Positions 39,168 through 46,880 of a stretch of 64,000 bases of DNA are shown here, piece after piece (position 1 is the first letter of the stretch; each line of letters begins with the position of its first letter). The translations under genes were made by a program, and so were the position numbers. Location: the NCBI RefSeq assembly GCF_003627095.1, contig NZ_CP032627.1:2631155-2695154 (forward strand), written 5' to 3'. Below the pieces are notes generated by a model that saw nothing but the letters and a program-made list of their open reading frames with translations, was not told the origin of the DNA and searched no databases. The stretch is from Lactococcus allomyrinae. GTDB taxonomy: Bacteria > Bacillota > Bacilli > Lactobacillales > Streptococcaceae.

Positions 39168-39947
39168 ATGACAAAAGATTTGACAAAAAATAAAAAGATA
39201 TTGACGATTGCAGGCTCTGATATTTTATCAGGTGGAGGAATGCAAGCGGATTTAGCAACATTTGCTCATGATGGTTTTTATGGATTTTGCGCACTAACAA
39301 GCATTGTTACAGTCCGTGAAGATAAATTCTTTGTTCATCCAGTTGAAGAACAAGTTTTTAAAGACCAACTGAGAAGTCTTCAAAGTATTGATTTTTCAGC
39401 AGTAAAAATCGGACTTTTACCCAATCGAAAACACTTACAACTGACAAAAGAATTTCTGTCAGCACTGACAGAAACACCTATCATTCTTGACCCTGTCATT
39501 GTTTTTAAAGAAAATGATGATTATAGTGTCAATGAAATGCGGGAGCTATTCATCAGAACGCTCATTCCAATTTCGACAGTGATTACTCCCAATCTACGTG
39601 AAGCTGAAATTCTGTCAGCGATTTCCATATCAACAATTGACGACATGAAAGAAGCAGCCAGAATTCTTTATCGGTTTGGTACCAAAAATGTTGTCATTAA
39701 AGGTGGGAATCGCTTTAATCCAAAATATGCCATTGATCTCGCTTACGACGGAGAACATTTCTATGAATTGAGCAATCCTGTTTTGGATAAAAATAACAAT
39801 GGCGCTGGATGTACTTTTGCAGCAAGTATTGCCACCCATCTCGCACAAAGAGATACTTTTGAGCAAGCAGTGGGTAAAGCTAAGAGTTTTGTCTATCAAG
39901 CGATTCAGAATTCTAACCAATATGGTGTTTTTCAAAATGCAAAATAA
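39168..39947 (+). CDS. Pyridoxine/pyridoxal or HMP kinase (ribokinase family)
   Basis: Phosphorylates a vitamin B6 vitamer or hydroxymethylpyrimidine. The 259-residue protein has the ThiD/PdxK layout: ILTIAGSDILSGGGMQADL at the N terminus, GFYGFCALTSIVT, LDPVIVF, ITPNLREAEIL, VVIKGGN and a C-terminal catalytic NNNGAGCTFAASIATHLA, where the family usually has DT-x-GAGD/C. ThiD and PdxK cannot be separated with certainty by eye. AAAGGAG ribosome site. It precedes an ECF vitamin transporter S component, which fits salvage. CTGTCAGCACTGACAG lies within the gene near 39459. Confidence 0.8.
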   Translation: MTKDLTKNKKILTIAGSDILSGGGMQADLATFAHDGFYGFCALTSIVTVREDKFFVHPVEEQVFKDQLRSLQSIDFSAVKIGLLPNRKHLQLTKEFLSALTETPIILDPVIVFKENDDYSVNEMRELFIRTLIPISTVITPNLREAEILSAISISTIDDMKEAARILYRFGTKNVVIKGGNRFNPKYAIDLAYDGEHFYELSNPVLDKNNNGAGCTFAASIATHLAQRDTFEQAVGKAKSFVYQAIQNSNQYGVFQNAK

Positions 39948-40054
39948 ATCAGCTCAATAGATAACCAAGCTTCTACACCGAAAAAAATTCTTTGCTTTTT
40001 ATTAAGTGACGATTGTTTCGTAGTTACTTTTGAAACCTTCAAACTAATATTGTC

Positions 40055-40370
40055 TAACTTTCAAACGTATCGCTTGAAAGTTGCTGTGCTGTTGATGCTC
40101 GCTATTCCAACATATCTGGCTAGTCGCAATCTTTGCATAAAATGAGCTTGACGCACTGCATCAAGATTGCAGATGAGAAAAGTATCACTTTTCTCAATCG
40201 TCGCAAAGCACGCACTTCGTGTGCCGTCTTGCGAACAGTCTCCGATTGTTGCACACCCACAGGTATCCATTCTCTCTAAGCAGCTAAAGCATCAAGGCGA
40301 AATGGTTCTCTATGTAGACAGAGCCTGTTGGTTGTAACCGCGCTAGGTAGAATTGGAGATGAACTAATAT
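40055..40370. repeat. Intergenic hairpin-rich repeat before the ECF gene
   Basis: The 476-bp gap includes GAGAAAAGTATCACTTTTCTC, GCACGCACTTCGTGTGC and GTATCCATTCTCTCTAAG followed by CAGCTAAAGCATCAAGGCGAAATGG, the last matching the copies at 12030 and 56370. No riboswitch or gene is recognised. Confidence 0.7.
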
Positions 40371-40423
40371 AAAAAGTAGAAATCAAACTTTGTCTAGTAG
40401 TCATATCATAGGAGATGAAACTC

Positions 40424-40921
40424 ATGAATCAGACCAACACCAATATCAAAAAGATTACAATTCTTGCCATCTGGACAGCCATCAGCTTTGTTCTCGGCAG
40501 AATTTTTACTTTCCCCATTCCAGGTTCAGCTGGCAATATTTTAACATTGCTAGATGTTGGAATTTACAGTGCTGTTTTTTTGTTAGGAAAACGTGAAGCT
40601 GCTGTTATTGGCGGACTTTCTGCCTTCCTATTAGATTTCACAGCAGGCTACAGCAATTATATGTTTTTTAGCTTGATTATTCACGGCTCGCAAGGTTATT
40701 TGGCAGGATTGACGCGTTTTAAAACGCTTAATTTTATCCTCAGTGCGATTGTTATGGTGGGCGGATACTTCATTGTAGGTGGATTTATGTACGGCTGGGG
40801 TTCTTCTATTGCGGGACTTTGGGTCAATATTGTTCAAGTTGCAATAGGCTTTATCCTCGCAAGAGTTGTTAGCCCATTAATCAAAAAGGCAGGTATTTTA
40901 AATGGATTTAGAAAAGCTTAA
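40424..40921 (+). CDS. ECF transporter S component (vitamin/pyrimidine type)
   Basis: Substrate-binding membrane subunit of an energy-coupling-factor importer. The 165-residue protein has about five or six membrane segments and an N-terminal stretch ([25 protein letters not shown]) like that of HmpT/PdxU/BioY-type S components. Shared EcfA/EcfT subunits must be encoded elsewhere. AGGAG at 40410-40414 is too close to ATG 40415, so ATG 40424 is chosen. The kinase upstream points to a B6 vitamer or HMP as substrate. It overlaps the next gene by 20 bp. Confidence 0.8.
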   Translation: MNQTNTNIKKITILAIWTAISFVLGRIFTFPIPGSAGNILTLLDVGIYSAVFLLGKREAAVIGGLSAFLLDFTAGYSNYMFFSLIIHGSQGYLAGLTRFKTLNFILSAIVMVGGYFIVGGFMYGWGSSIAGLWVNIVQVAIGFILARVVSPLIKKAGILNGFRKA

Positions 40922-41444
40922 AAACGAAACACAGCTCATCATTAATGATGTCCTTGAAAAATCTGAAATAAAAGCAGGACAAATCTTTGTCCTAGGCCTC
41001 TCCTCATCAGAAGTAAATGGTGGTATAATCGGCCACGCCAGCTCTGCGGAAATCGGCGAAGTCATTGTTGGTGTCATTCACGACACGTTGACAGAAAAAG
41101 GTATTTATCTTGCTGTTCAAGGTTGTGAGCATCTCAATCGCGCCCTTTTAATCGAACAAGAATTAGCAGAGAAAAAAGATTGGGATACCGTTTCTGTCAT
41201 CCCACAGCTCCATGCAGGAGGGAGTGGGCAAGTCGCAGCATACAAACGATTTAAGCACCCTGTAGAAGTAGAACACATCATTGCTCAAGCAGGACTTGAC
41301 ATTGGTGACACCTCGATTGGGATGCACGTCAAGCACGTCCAAATCCCGATTCGTCCAGTTTTGCGTGAATTAGGTGGTGCACACGTGACAGCATTGAAGA
41401 ATCGCCCCAAACTTATCGGTGGCGAACGTGCGAGGTACAAATGA
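40902..41444 (+). CDS. UPF0340 / TIGR01440 family protein
   Basis: A 180-residue conserved protein of unknown biochemical function (YwlG-like). Family-typical segments are [44 protein letters not shown] and [18 protein letters not shown]. The conserved Cys and His residues in QGCEHLNRA and [10 protein letters not shown] could be catalytic or metal ligands, but this is inference. It overlaps the S-component gene and its stop touches the next start, so the three are translationally coupled. Confidence 0.88.
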   Translation: MDLEKLKNETQLIINDVLEKSEIKAGQIFVLGLSSSEVNGGIIGHASSAEIGEVIVGVIHDTLTEKGIYLAVQGCEHLNRALLIEQELAEKKDWDTVSVIPQLHAGGSGQVAAYKRFKHPVEVEHIIAQAGLDIGDTSIGMHVKHVQIPIRPVLRELGGAHVTALKNRPKLIGGERARYK

Positions 41445-42602
41445 ATGAATGAAATGCTCATCATGACACCAGGACCAACAGCAGTCGCGGAAAACGTTCG
41501 ACTTGCAAGAAGTCAAACAACAACAAATCCAGACATTGACCTTGATTTTTATGACTTTTACAAAGTAACTTGTGAAAAATTTGGAAAATTTCTCCAAACA
41601 AAAAATGACGTCCGTATTCTAGCTGGAGAAGGTATTCTAGGGCTTGAAGCAGCCTGCGCCTCATTGACTGAGCAGGGAACACGTGTCCTCGTGTTAGATA
41701 ATGGCATTTTTGGACATGGTTTTGCTGACTTTGTGACAATGTACGGTGGAGAGCCACTTCTCCTGAGAAGCCCTGAGACAGCAAGCTTTGACCTCGCACT
41801 TTTAGAAGAATTTTTGGAAAAAGACCACGACTTCAAATATGCTACGGTTGTTCATTGTGATACCCCTTCAGGCGTGCTCAACGACATCTCAAAAATCTGT
41901 CCCTTGCTTAAAAAATATGATATTTTAACTGTGGTTGACTCAGTGGCGGCAATGGGAGGAGAACCTCTAGCTGTTGATGAATGGGAGATCGACATTGTAC
42001 TTGGAGGTTCACAGAAAGTCCTATCGGCACCTCCAGGACTGACTTTCCTTTCTATTTCACAAGCAGCCTATCAAGCAATGGAAAATAGAAAAACGCCAAT
42101 TGCCAGCTTTTACTGCAATCTTCTCGTATTCAAAGATTATTTTGAGAAAAAATGGTTTCCTTATACGATGCCGATTTCGGATATCTATGGTCTGACCCAA
42201 GCGATTGATAATCTATTGGCAGATAAAGAGATTATAAAGCGCCATGCGGATATTGCTGAGGCAACAAGGCAGGCGATTGAACATTCCGCTTTGCAACTTC
42301 ATCTGAAAAATGGTTTTTCAAATACTGTCACAGTTATCAATGTTCCTAAAGAAACAACGGCTCAAGCGATTTTAAAAGAGATGAAAGAACATTATAATGT
42401 CATGATTACAGGCTCATTTGACCGCTTGGAAGGAAAAGTTCTGCGTATCGGGCACATGGGCGAGAACGCTAGAGCAAGCAAAGTGGCTTATACCCTCTAT
42501 GCTCTTCAACAAACATTGGAAAATCAAGGCGTGAGCCTTTTAAGTAACCTACAAGATGATTTTTTGAAATATTATCAAAAACTGACTTTTGACAAAAAAT
42601 AA
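41445..42602 (+). CDS. PLP-dependent aminotransferase, class V (AGXT-like)
   Basis: Fold-type I aminotransferase of the alanine-glyoxylate/serine-pyruvate group. The N terminus LIMTPGPTAV is the family signature; VVDSVAAMGGEPL holds the Asp that contacts the pyridine nitrogen; the Schiff-base Lys is in LGGSQKVLSAPPG (about residue 190); GFSNTVTVI and LRIGHMGE are in the small domain. Length 385 residues. Starts directly at the UPF0340 stop. The substrate is not evident; enzymes of this family also include pyridoxamine-pyruvate aminotransferase, of interest given the B6-type neighbours. Confidence 0.85.
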   Translation: MNEMLIMTPGPTAVAENVRLARSQTTTNPDIDLDFYDFYKVTCEKFGKFLQTKNDVRILAGEGILGLEAACASLTEQGTRVLVLDNGIFGHGFADFVTMYGGEPLLLRSPETASFDLALLEEFLEKDHDFKYATVVHCDTPSGVLNDISKICPLLKKYDILTVVDSVAAMGGEPLAVDEWEIDIVLGGSQKVLSAPPGLTFLSISQAAYQAMENRKTPIASFYCNLLVFKDYFEKKWFPYTMPISDIYGLTQAIDNLLADKEIIKRHADIAEATRQAIEHSALQLHLKNGFSNTVTVINVPKETTAQAILKEMKEHYNVMITGSFDRLEGKVLRIGHMGENARASKVAYTLYALQQTLENQGVSLLSNLQDDFLKYYQKLTFDKK

Positions 42603-42695
42603 AAAATCGTATATAATTATTTTCGGGCACTGGTTTTTCATTTTTGAAAAACTGGTAACGGTAGAAGCTCCCCTTTGGGGAGCTATTTTTTTATT
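42589..42695 (+). promoter_or_regulatory. pyrG promoter and CTP-sensing attenuator
   Basis: TTGACA at 42589-42594, a 17-bp spacer and TATAAT at 42612-42617 lead to a start at GGGC (42625). Downstream, AGCTCCCC-TTT-GGGGAGCT (42666-42684) followed by ATTTTTTTATTTT is a terminator whose 5' arm is rich in C and U. This is the layout of the known Gram-positive pyrG mechanism, where low CTP causes repeated G addition at the 5' end and the poly-G tail pairs with the terminator arm. Confidence 0.85.
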
Positions 42696-42857
42696 TTCCC
42701 CTATGATTGTTTGGAAAAAATCGAACAGACTGAATTAAATTGAGTTTGACTCTGCTGAAAACACTGAATTTGATAAATTTAAGAAAACACTGTTTTTCTA
42801 TAATTTTTTATTTTTAATGTTTAAAGGAGTTAGGCTTACATCTTAGAAGGAGAAAAC

Positions 42858-44465
42858 ATGGCAACTAAGTATATTTTCGTCACAGGTGGTGGAACTTCAT
42901 CAATGGGTAAAGGGATTGTCGCAGCGTCACTCGGCCGTCTACTTAAAAATCGTGGGCTTAAGGTAACAGTTCAAAAATTTGACCCGTATCTTAATATCGA
43001 TCCAGGAACAATGAGTCCTTATCAACACGGTGAAGTATTTGTTACTGATGATGGTGCTGAAACTGACCTTGACCTTGGTCACTATGAACGTTTTATCGAC
43101 ATCAATCTGAACAAATATTCAAATGTGACTTCTGGTAAAGTTTATAGTGAAATTCTCCGCAAAGAACGTAAAGGGGAATATCTTGGAGCGACAGTACAAA
43201 TGGTACCTCATGTGACAAATATGCTCAAAGATAAAATTAAACGTGCAGCAACAACAACGGATGCTGATGTTATCATTACCGAAGTTGGTGGAACAGTTGG
43301 TGATATGGAAAGTCTGCCTTTCATTGAGGCTTTGCGTCAGATGAAAGCTGAAGTCGGTGCTGATAATGTCATGTATATCCATACTGTGCCTATTCTTCAT
43401 TTGCGTGCAGCTGGCGAATTAAAAACCAAAATTGCGCAAAATGCAACAAAAACTTTGCGTGAATACGGGATTCAAGCAAATATGCTAGTTTTGCGTAGCG
43501 AAGTACCAATCACGACAGAGATGCGTGATAAAATTGCGATGTTTTGTGATGTGGCACCAGAAGCTGTCATTCAATCACTTGATGTAGAACATTTGTACCA
43601 AATTCCACTGAATTTGCAAGCGCAAAATATGGACCAAATCGTCTGTGACCATTTGAAACTGGATGCACCAAAAGCAGATATGACAGAATGGTCAGCAATG
43701 GTGAATCATGTGATGAACTTGAAGAAAAAAGTTAAAATTGCGCTTGTTGGTAAATATGTTGAATTACCAGATGCTTATATCTCAGTGACAGAGGCATTGA
43801 AGCACGCAGGCTACGCCGCAGACGCAGAAGTTGACATTAACTGGGTTAATGCTAATGATGTGACAGACGAAAATGTCGTAGAACTTGTGGGTGATGCAGC
43901 AGGAATTATCGTTCCTGGTGGTTTTGGTCATCGTGGTACGGAAGGTAAAATTGCAGCGATTAAGTATGCGCGTGAAAATGACGTGCCAATGCTGGGTATT
44001 TGTTTAGGAATGCAATTGACCGCTGTTGAGTTTGCACGGAATGTTCTTGGTTTTGAAGGAGCTCATTCTTTTGAGTTAAATCCTGATACAAAATATCCAG
44101 TGATTGATATCATGCGCGACCAAGTAGATGTTGAGGATATGGGTGGAACTTTACGTTTAGGTCTTTATCCAGCCAAACTAAAAAATGGTTCTCGTGCTAA
44201 AGCGGCCTACAACGGTGCTGAGGTTGTGCAGCGTCGCCACCGTCATCGTTATGAATTCAATAACAAATATCGTGAAGATTTTGAAAAAGCTGGCTTTGTC
44301 TTCTCAGGTGTATCACCTGACAATCGCTTGGTTGAGATTGTAGAACTTTCTGATAAGAAATTTTTTGTGGCTTGTCAATATCATCCAGAGTTGCAATCAC
44401 GGCCAAATCGTCCAGAGGAACTTTACACAGAATTCATTCGTGTATCTGTAGAAAACAGCAAATGA
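42858..44465 (+). CDS. pyrG: CTP synthase
   Basis: Makes CTP from UTP, ATP and glutamine. The synthase domain (about 1-270) has [21 protein letters not shown] and [23 protein letters not shown]; the class I glutamine amidotransferase domain (about 300-535) has the nucleophile Cys in LGICLGMQL and the His/Glu of [10 protein letters not shown]. Length 535 residues is normal. AAGGAG ribosome site. A CTP-responsive attenuator precedes it; AAAGGAG at about 42822 suggests vestigial sequence between attenuator and gene. Monocistronic. Confidence 0.97.
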   Translation: MATKYIFVTGGGTSSMGKGIVAASLGRLLKNRGLKVTVQKFDPYLNIDPGTMSPYQHGEVFVTDDGAETDLDLGHYERFIDINLNKYSNVTSGKVYSEILRKERKGEYLGATVQMVPHVTNMLKDKIKRAATTTDADVIITEVGGTVGDMESLPFIEALRQMKAEVGADNVMYIHTVPILHLRAAGELKTKIAQNATKTLREYGIQANMLVLRSEVPITTEMRDKIAMFCDVAPEAVIQSLDVEHLYQIPLNLQAQNMDQIVCDHLKLDAPKADMTEWSAMVNHVMNLKKKVKIALVGKYVELPDAYISVTEALKHAGYAADAEVDINWVNANDVTDENVVELVGDAAGIIVPGGFGHRGTEGKIAAIKYARENDVPMLGICLGMQLTAVEFARNVLGFEGAHSFELNPDTKYPVIDIMRDQVDVEDMGGTLRLGLYPAKLKNGSRAKAAYNGAEVVQRRHRHRYEFNNKYREDFEKAGFVFSGVSPDNRLVEIVELSDKKFFVACQYHPELQSRPNRPEELYTEFIRVSVENSK

Positions 44466-44862
44466 AGTCAAGACTTATTCAGTGGAAGTTTCAACTCACC
44501 GCTGAATTTAAGGTGCAACCTCTAGGTGTAACAACTAAGCGACCTGTACGCAGCTAAATCTGCAACAGTCTGCTTAACATCTTTGATATGAGGTTACCTT
44601 GTCCCAGAAGCCTAAACTCTATCTCCGCTTCGCTTCACTGTCCACTCTCGCTAAGTGGCTAAAGCCACAAGTCGAGTCGTAAAGCACTAATGTCCTAGGG
44701 CAGTCGGACGAAATTCAAGGGTTGCCACCTCCGACTAGTCGCTTTGCCTTTTGCTGCTTTAGCAGTTAAGCAAACGGACAGCAGCGTAGACCGTTCGTAG
44801 AACGGCGTGCGAAGCACATAGCGTTGTAGCGAGGATAGACAGCGTAGCAGCACTTGCTTTGA
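44463..44862. repeat. Intergenic hairpin-rich repeat after pyrG
   Basis: The longest copy, about 400 bp: a 50-bp opening matching 38939-38990, AACAACTAAGCGACCTGTA, CTATCTCCGCTTCGCTTCAC, CTCGCTAAGTGGCTAAAGCC, then GTCGGACGAAATTC...TCCGACTAG and GCGAGGATAGACAGCG in the opposite sense. It looks like two copies head to head. No gene is seen. Confidence 0.75.
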
Positions 44863-44870
44863 TAAAATAA

Positions 44871-44903
44871 AAAACTCTAACAATCTTTGGTTAGAGTTTT
44901 TTT
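44871..44903. terminator. Terminator between pyrG and the DUF1003 gene
   Basis: AAAACTCTAAC-AATCTTTG-GTTAGAGTTTT followed by T residues; the symmetric A/T flanks make it bidirectional. Confidence 0.85.
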
Positions 44904-45025
44904 ATAGTTTAATGACTGAGCTGATGAGGTAATATGAAGTTGTAGAGTAGCGCCAATCATTACTTTTACAAATAGAATGAAATTAAAATTTTTTGTTTTC
45001 ACTCTTTAGTGGCAGAATAATCATT

Positions 45026-45871
45026 TTAATTTGTCGTGAGTTCATCATCGTCACTAGTGTTTTCTTCAATATTATCAAGGGATTCTTCGAAATCATCCAA
45101 TGCATCTTCAACGTCATCAAGTCGTTCTCTGATGTCTTGATTTTGCTGATAAACTTCATTGAGTAAGATTTGGATGTCACCGAGCATTTCAGTTTGAATT
45201 TTTTGGATTTGCATATTAGATGATTGGTCATCCATCATCAGATGGTCGAGTTTATCATGCAAAGCGGCTACACCTTTTTCAGACTTGATATTAACTTGGA
45301 AGTCGTTTTTTGCAGTTAATCGGTCATGGTCGGCTGCACGATTTTGGCTCATCATGATAAGAGGAGCTTGTAAGGCTGCAGTGATTGAGAGAAAAAGATT
45401 CAGCAAAATAAAAGGATAGCGATCCCACTCTAAGTGGAAAAGAAGTCCTGTGACGTTAAGAAACATCCAAACAATGAGAATGCCTAGATATGTAATGATA
45501 AAAGACCAAGAACCAACGAATTCAGTAACTTTGTCTGCAGCTTTTTCACCCCAAGTTTCTTGAGCTTCAAGCTGTTCTTCAACGTCGCGGATTTGAAAAT
45601 TTGCCTTTTCGAGTTCTTCATTTAGTCGGTCGTTAACGGTAAAATTTTTCTGCAAGTCTAAGTGAAAAAGAGTGTCTAATACTTCTAGACGAAACTTAAC
45701 CTGATGTTCATTACAAATGAAGTCATGCGCTGTTGCATTTGGATAATCGCGCGTGATAACAGTTTGAAGACTTGGGTCAAGATTTTCGAGAAAGTCACCA
45801 CCTGATACGCGGTGAACACGACCATTGACAAGACATACGACTTTGTTTTTATTGATTGGAGTTGGAGCCAT
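45026..45871 (-). CDS. DUF1003 family membrane protein
   Basis: A 281-residue protein with a cytoplasmic N-terminal part (about 1-110), two membrane segments (about 121-143 and 153-175, separated by LLFHLEWDRYP) and a long C-terminal helical region rich in Asp/Glu (about 225-281, RERLDDVEDALDDFEESL), probably coiled coil. The RAADHDRLTAKNDFQVNIKSE stretch after the second helix is the DUF1003 signature. Function is unknown. The ATG lacks a strong ribosome site, so the start is less certain than the frame. Confidence 0.8.
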   Translation of the reverse strand: MAPTPINKNKVVCLVNGRVHRVSGGDFLENLDPSLQTVITRDYPNATAHDFICNEHQVKFRLEVLDTLFHLDLQKNFTVNDRLNEELEKANFQIRDVEEQLEAQETWGEKAADKVTEFVGSWSFIITYLGILIVWMFLNVTGLLFHLEWDRYPFILLNLFLSITAALQAPLIMMSQNRAADHDRLTAKNDFQVNIKSEKGVAALHDKLDHLMMDDQSSNMQIQKIQTEMLGDIQILLNEVYQQNQDIRERLDDVEDALDDFEESLDNIEENTSDDDELTTN

Positions 45872-46124
45872 TTTATAGCACAGCTCAAGCTTGATATGAA
45901 TGGTTGCTTCTATATATTATTTTTATGTTATTGTCCGAAATGTACGGATATAAGTTTAGGGCAGTTTATCCTTAGCTTTTTCAAGAAAATTTGACAGTCA
46001 AATCGCAGTTAGACTGGTTTTCTTGTCTACAATCTTATTAGGAATTAAACAGTAAGTTAGAAGCCATTTGGACTTAGTTTATCAAATTATTCAAGGAATT
46101 ATTGCTAAATGTGACACATGAAAA

Positions 46125-46302
46125 TTGGGCGCAAGAAGAGCGCCGTTTTGGTCAATTTGACAAAATAAGTCAGTTAAAAATTTGGGTTTGGGTCGACCTT
46201 TCAAAGCTTGAGCGCTCTCCTTCCTTTTGATTTTTTATAGCGAATTGCCGAGAGGAACTTTTGTTCCATATTAGATTATAAGATATTTTAAAATATTTGC
46301 AA
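46125..46302 (-). ncRNA. Candidate small RNA or leaderless micro-ORF
   Basis: On the minus strand, TTGCAA (46302-46297), a 16-bp spacer and TATAAT (46280-46275) form a good promoter. Transcription should begin at about 46269, where an ATG opens a 22-codon basic ORF ending at 46201. The same 5' end folds as GGAAC-AAAA-GTTCC, and GGCGC-TCTTCTT-GCGCC near 46143-46127 could end the transcript. Whether it is an RNA, a peptide, or the leader of the DUF1003 gene cannot be decided from sequence. Confidence 0.35.
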
Positions 46303-46310
46303 GCCCTAGA

Positions 46311-46342
46311 ATAAAAAAACGTTCCGTTGGAACGTCTTTTTA
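46311..46342 (-). terminator. Terminator after the DUF2929 gene
   Basis: Minus-strand GACGTTCCAACGGAACGTTTTTTTA: 7-bp stem with T-run. Confidence 0.85.
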
Positions 46343-46348
46343 TAATTT

Positions 46349-46531
46349 TTAGTTAGCTTTGGCTTCTTTTTCCACTGCAATTGCTTGGAAAATGTAAACA
46401 AAGAATCCAAAGATAAGCGAGATGAGTGTTGTCCAAAGTTCAGGATCTGGCACGCCAGCTAGGGCTGTCATGATATAACCAGCAACTTGACCGATGGCGA
46501 GCGACCAGAAAAGTGTGACAATAAGTTTCAT
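46349..46531 (-). CDS. DUF2929 (YjzD-like) small membrane protein
   Basis: A 60-residue protein with two membrane helices (about 4-24 and 32-53). The start MKLIVTLFWSLAIGQVAGYI is the typical DUF2929/YjzD opening. GGAAAGAAG lies upstream and a dedicated terminator follows, so this short frame is a real gene. Function is unknown in the family. Confidence 0.8.
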   Translation of the reverse strand: MKLIVTLFWSLAIGQVAGYIMTALAGVPDPELWTTLISLIFGFFVYIFQAIAVEKEAKAN

Positions 46532-46880
46532 ATTTACGCTTCTTTCCGTTATTTCTTCAACGAATCTAGTATAATATAAATAACGAGAAATTTCAAATTT
46601 TTGAAAATAGCTTTCATAAATTTATTGATTAAGTTTGGTCAGTAAGTTTCTATAAAAAGTTATCGGATGAATCGCAGATAGGTTGCTTGAGGCGCCAGAA
46701 TGTTTAAAAGTAAGGAGCGCGATGTGGACCAGAGAAAAGTTTTCATATTTTCAACCTTTTAGAGTGTTCTGCCTCACATCTTAACTAACTGAGTTCGGGG
46801 TGCTTGAAATCAGTGAAAATAGAAAAATTTCACTGATTTCAGAACGGACGTCCCTCACATCTTAAATGAAAGGAGATATG
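46532..46880. other. Gap before dnaE with strong stem-loop and direct repeat
   Basis: GAAATCAGTGAAA (46806-46818) and TTTCACTGATTTC (46828-46840) form a 13-bp stem without a T-run. It is bracketed by two copies of CCTCACATCTTAA, at 46772-46784 and 46853-46865, the second running into the dnaE ribosome site. No gene is seen. Confidence 0.6.

Noticed and set aside
40055..40423. Possible riboswitch upstream of the ECF S component
   Set aside because: No thi-box or other known aptamer core is visible; the sequence belongs to the intergenic repeat family.
46254..46269. LexA/DinR box (GAAC-N4-GTTC)
   Set aside because: Form fits, but the lactococcal SOS-type repressor does not clearly use this box and the position after the promoter is explained equally well as a hairpin; noted only as a possibility.
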